From Amphiura filiformis (Eukaryota; Echinodermata; Ophiuroidea; Amphilepidida; Amphiuridae), in the NCBI RefSeq assembly GCF_039555335.1, contig NC_092637.1:40698526-40762525 (forward strand): a stretch of DNA of 64,000 nt, written 5' to 3'. The notes under the pieces are model-generated. The model saw only the letters and a list, made by a program, of their open reading frames with translations. It was not told the DNA's origin and did no database searches. Positions 63,686 through 64,000 of the stretch are shown here, one piece after another. Made by a program: the position numbers and the translations under genes. Every line of letters starts with the position of its first letter. The first letter of the stretch is position 1.

Positions 63686-64000
63686 TGTTGGTGTGGTTAG
63701 ACATCAATTTTAGAAGCTTCCAGGAGAAGTTTATCTGGAGTATAAAATCAAACTAAAACAAGACATAGTACAGCTGTCAATGAGAGCAACGAACTGATAT
63801 GGCAACTTATTTTAGACAGCAGGTGTCTGGCTCTATGCTAGATCATTACCAATGAAGATAAGAGTGTAATGTGGCATTTGATTATTGCATCCCTCCTGAC
63901 AAGTAAGATGAATGTATCTGCTTTGTTGAATACTTGCAGATATTGTGTTTTACTGTGGAAGCAGGTGAGTTAAGGTATCTGCCTCCCTCCCACATAACAA

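Noticed and set aside
1..64000. Integrated virus or intact retroelement
   Set aside because: No long frame shows reverse transcriptase, integrase, capsid or polymerase motifs.

Overview
This is a 64 kb piece of an animal nuclear genome carrying two intron-rich protein genes, both on the + strand, in a sea of short repeats. The products align with vertebrate DCLRE1A (SNM1A) and CREBRF (Luman recruitment factor). The A+T-rich background, tRNA-derived SINEs with a Deu-type core, hAT-like elements with 8-bp duplications and many foldback elements suggest a marine invertebrate deuterostome (echinoderm or hemichordate). That placement is inference from repeat style and protein similarity; no species-specific marker was identified.

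Layout. 1-6.3 kb: non-coding, two strong hairpins, a G-rich minisatellite and a 755-bp terminal-inverted-repeat (TIR) element. 6.67-26.74 kb: the DCLRE1A orthologue in ten coding exons whose junctions join in compatible phases. It encodes the SNM1A order: N-terminal acidic motif, UBZ4 zinc finger, long acidic linker with an S/TQ-rich 45-residue repeat, PIP-box, then metallo-beta-lactamase/beta-CASP nuclease. Its introns hold SINEs, hAT-type elements and several other foldback families, some only 6-23 bp from splice donors. 26.7-37.7 kb: intergenic, with hairpins, TIR elements and SINE fragments. 37.7-38.07 kb: a CpG-richer segment with two inverted CCAAT boxes and a good splice donor, a possible first exon of the second gene. 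38-56 kb: repeats, including 30-bp, about 115-bp and 120-bp tandem arrays, and one small probable 5'UTR exon at 53.38 kb. 56.35-62.43 kb: the CREBRF orthologue, with N-terminal conserved blocks, an acidic D/E exon, a conserved TPNP-type segment, a bZIP-like basic region and a C-terminal helix region. 62.4-64 kb: probable 3'UTR and repeats.

Most interesting observations. (1) Three coding exons (DCLRE1A exons 4 and 6, and the CREBRF acidic exon) each have a decayed partial copy about 156-174 bp upstream, two of them preceded by an AG. The CREBRF copies are linked to tRNA-like sequence, and the live exon itself contains a tRNA T-arm-like hairpin. (2) Three places where the gene models do not read cleanly: a frame change in DCLRE1A exon 3, a stop-bearing 45-nt segment in CREBRF exon 1 that behaves like an ultra-short intron, and a one-base phase conflict in the CREBRF basic region. 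(3) A three-level nest of transposons in DCLRE1A intron 3. No RNA virus, CRISPR, prokaryotic operon or long intact transposase/reverse transcriptase was seen.

The two genes act in different pathways (interstrand-crosslink repair; CREB3/ER-stress and nutrient signalling). Their adjacency gives no evidence of joint function.
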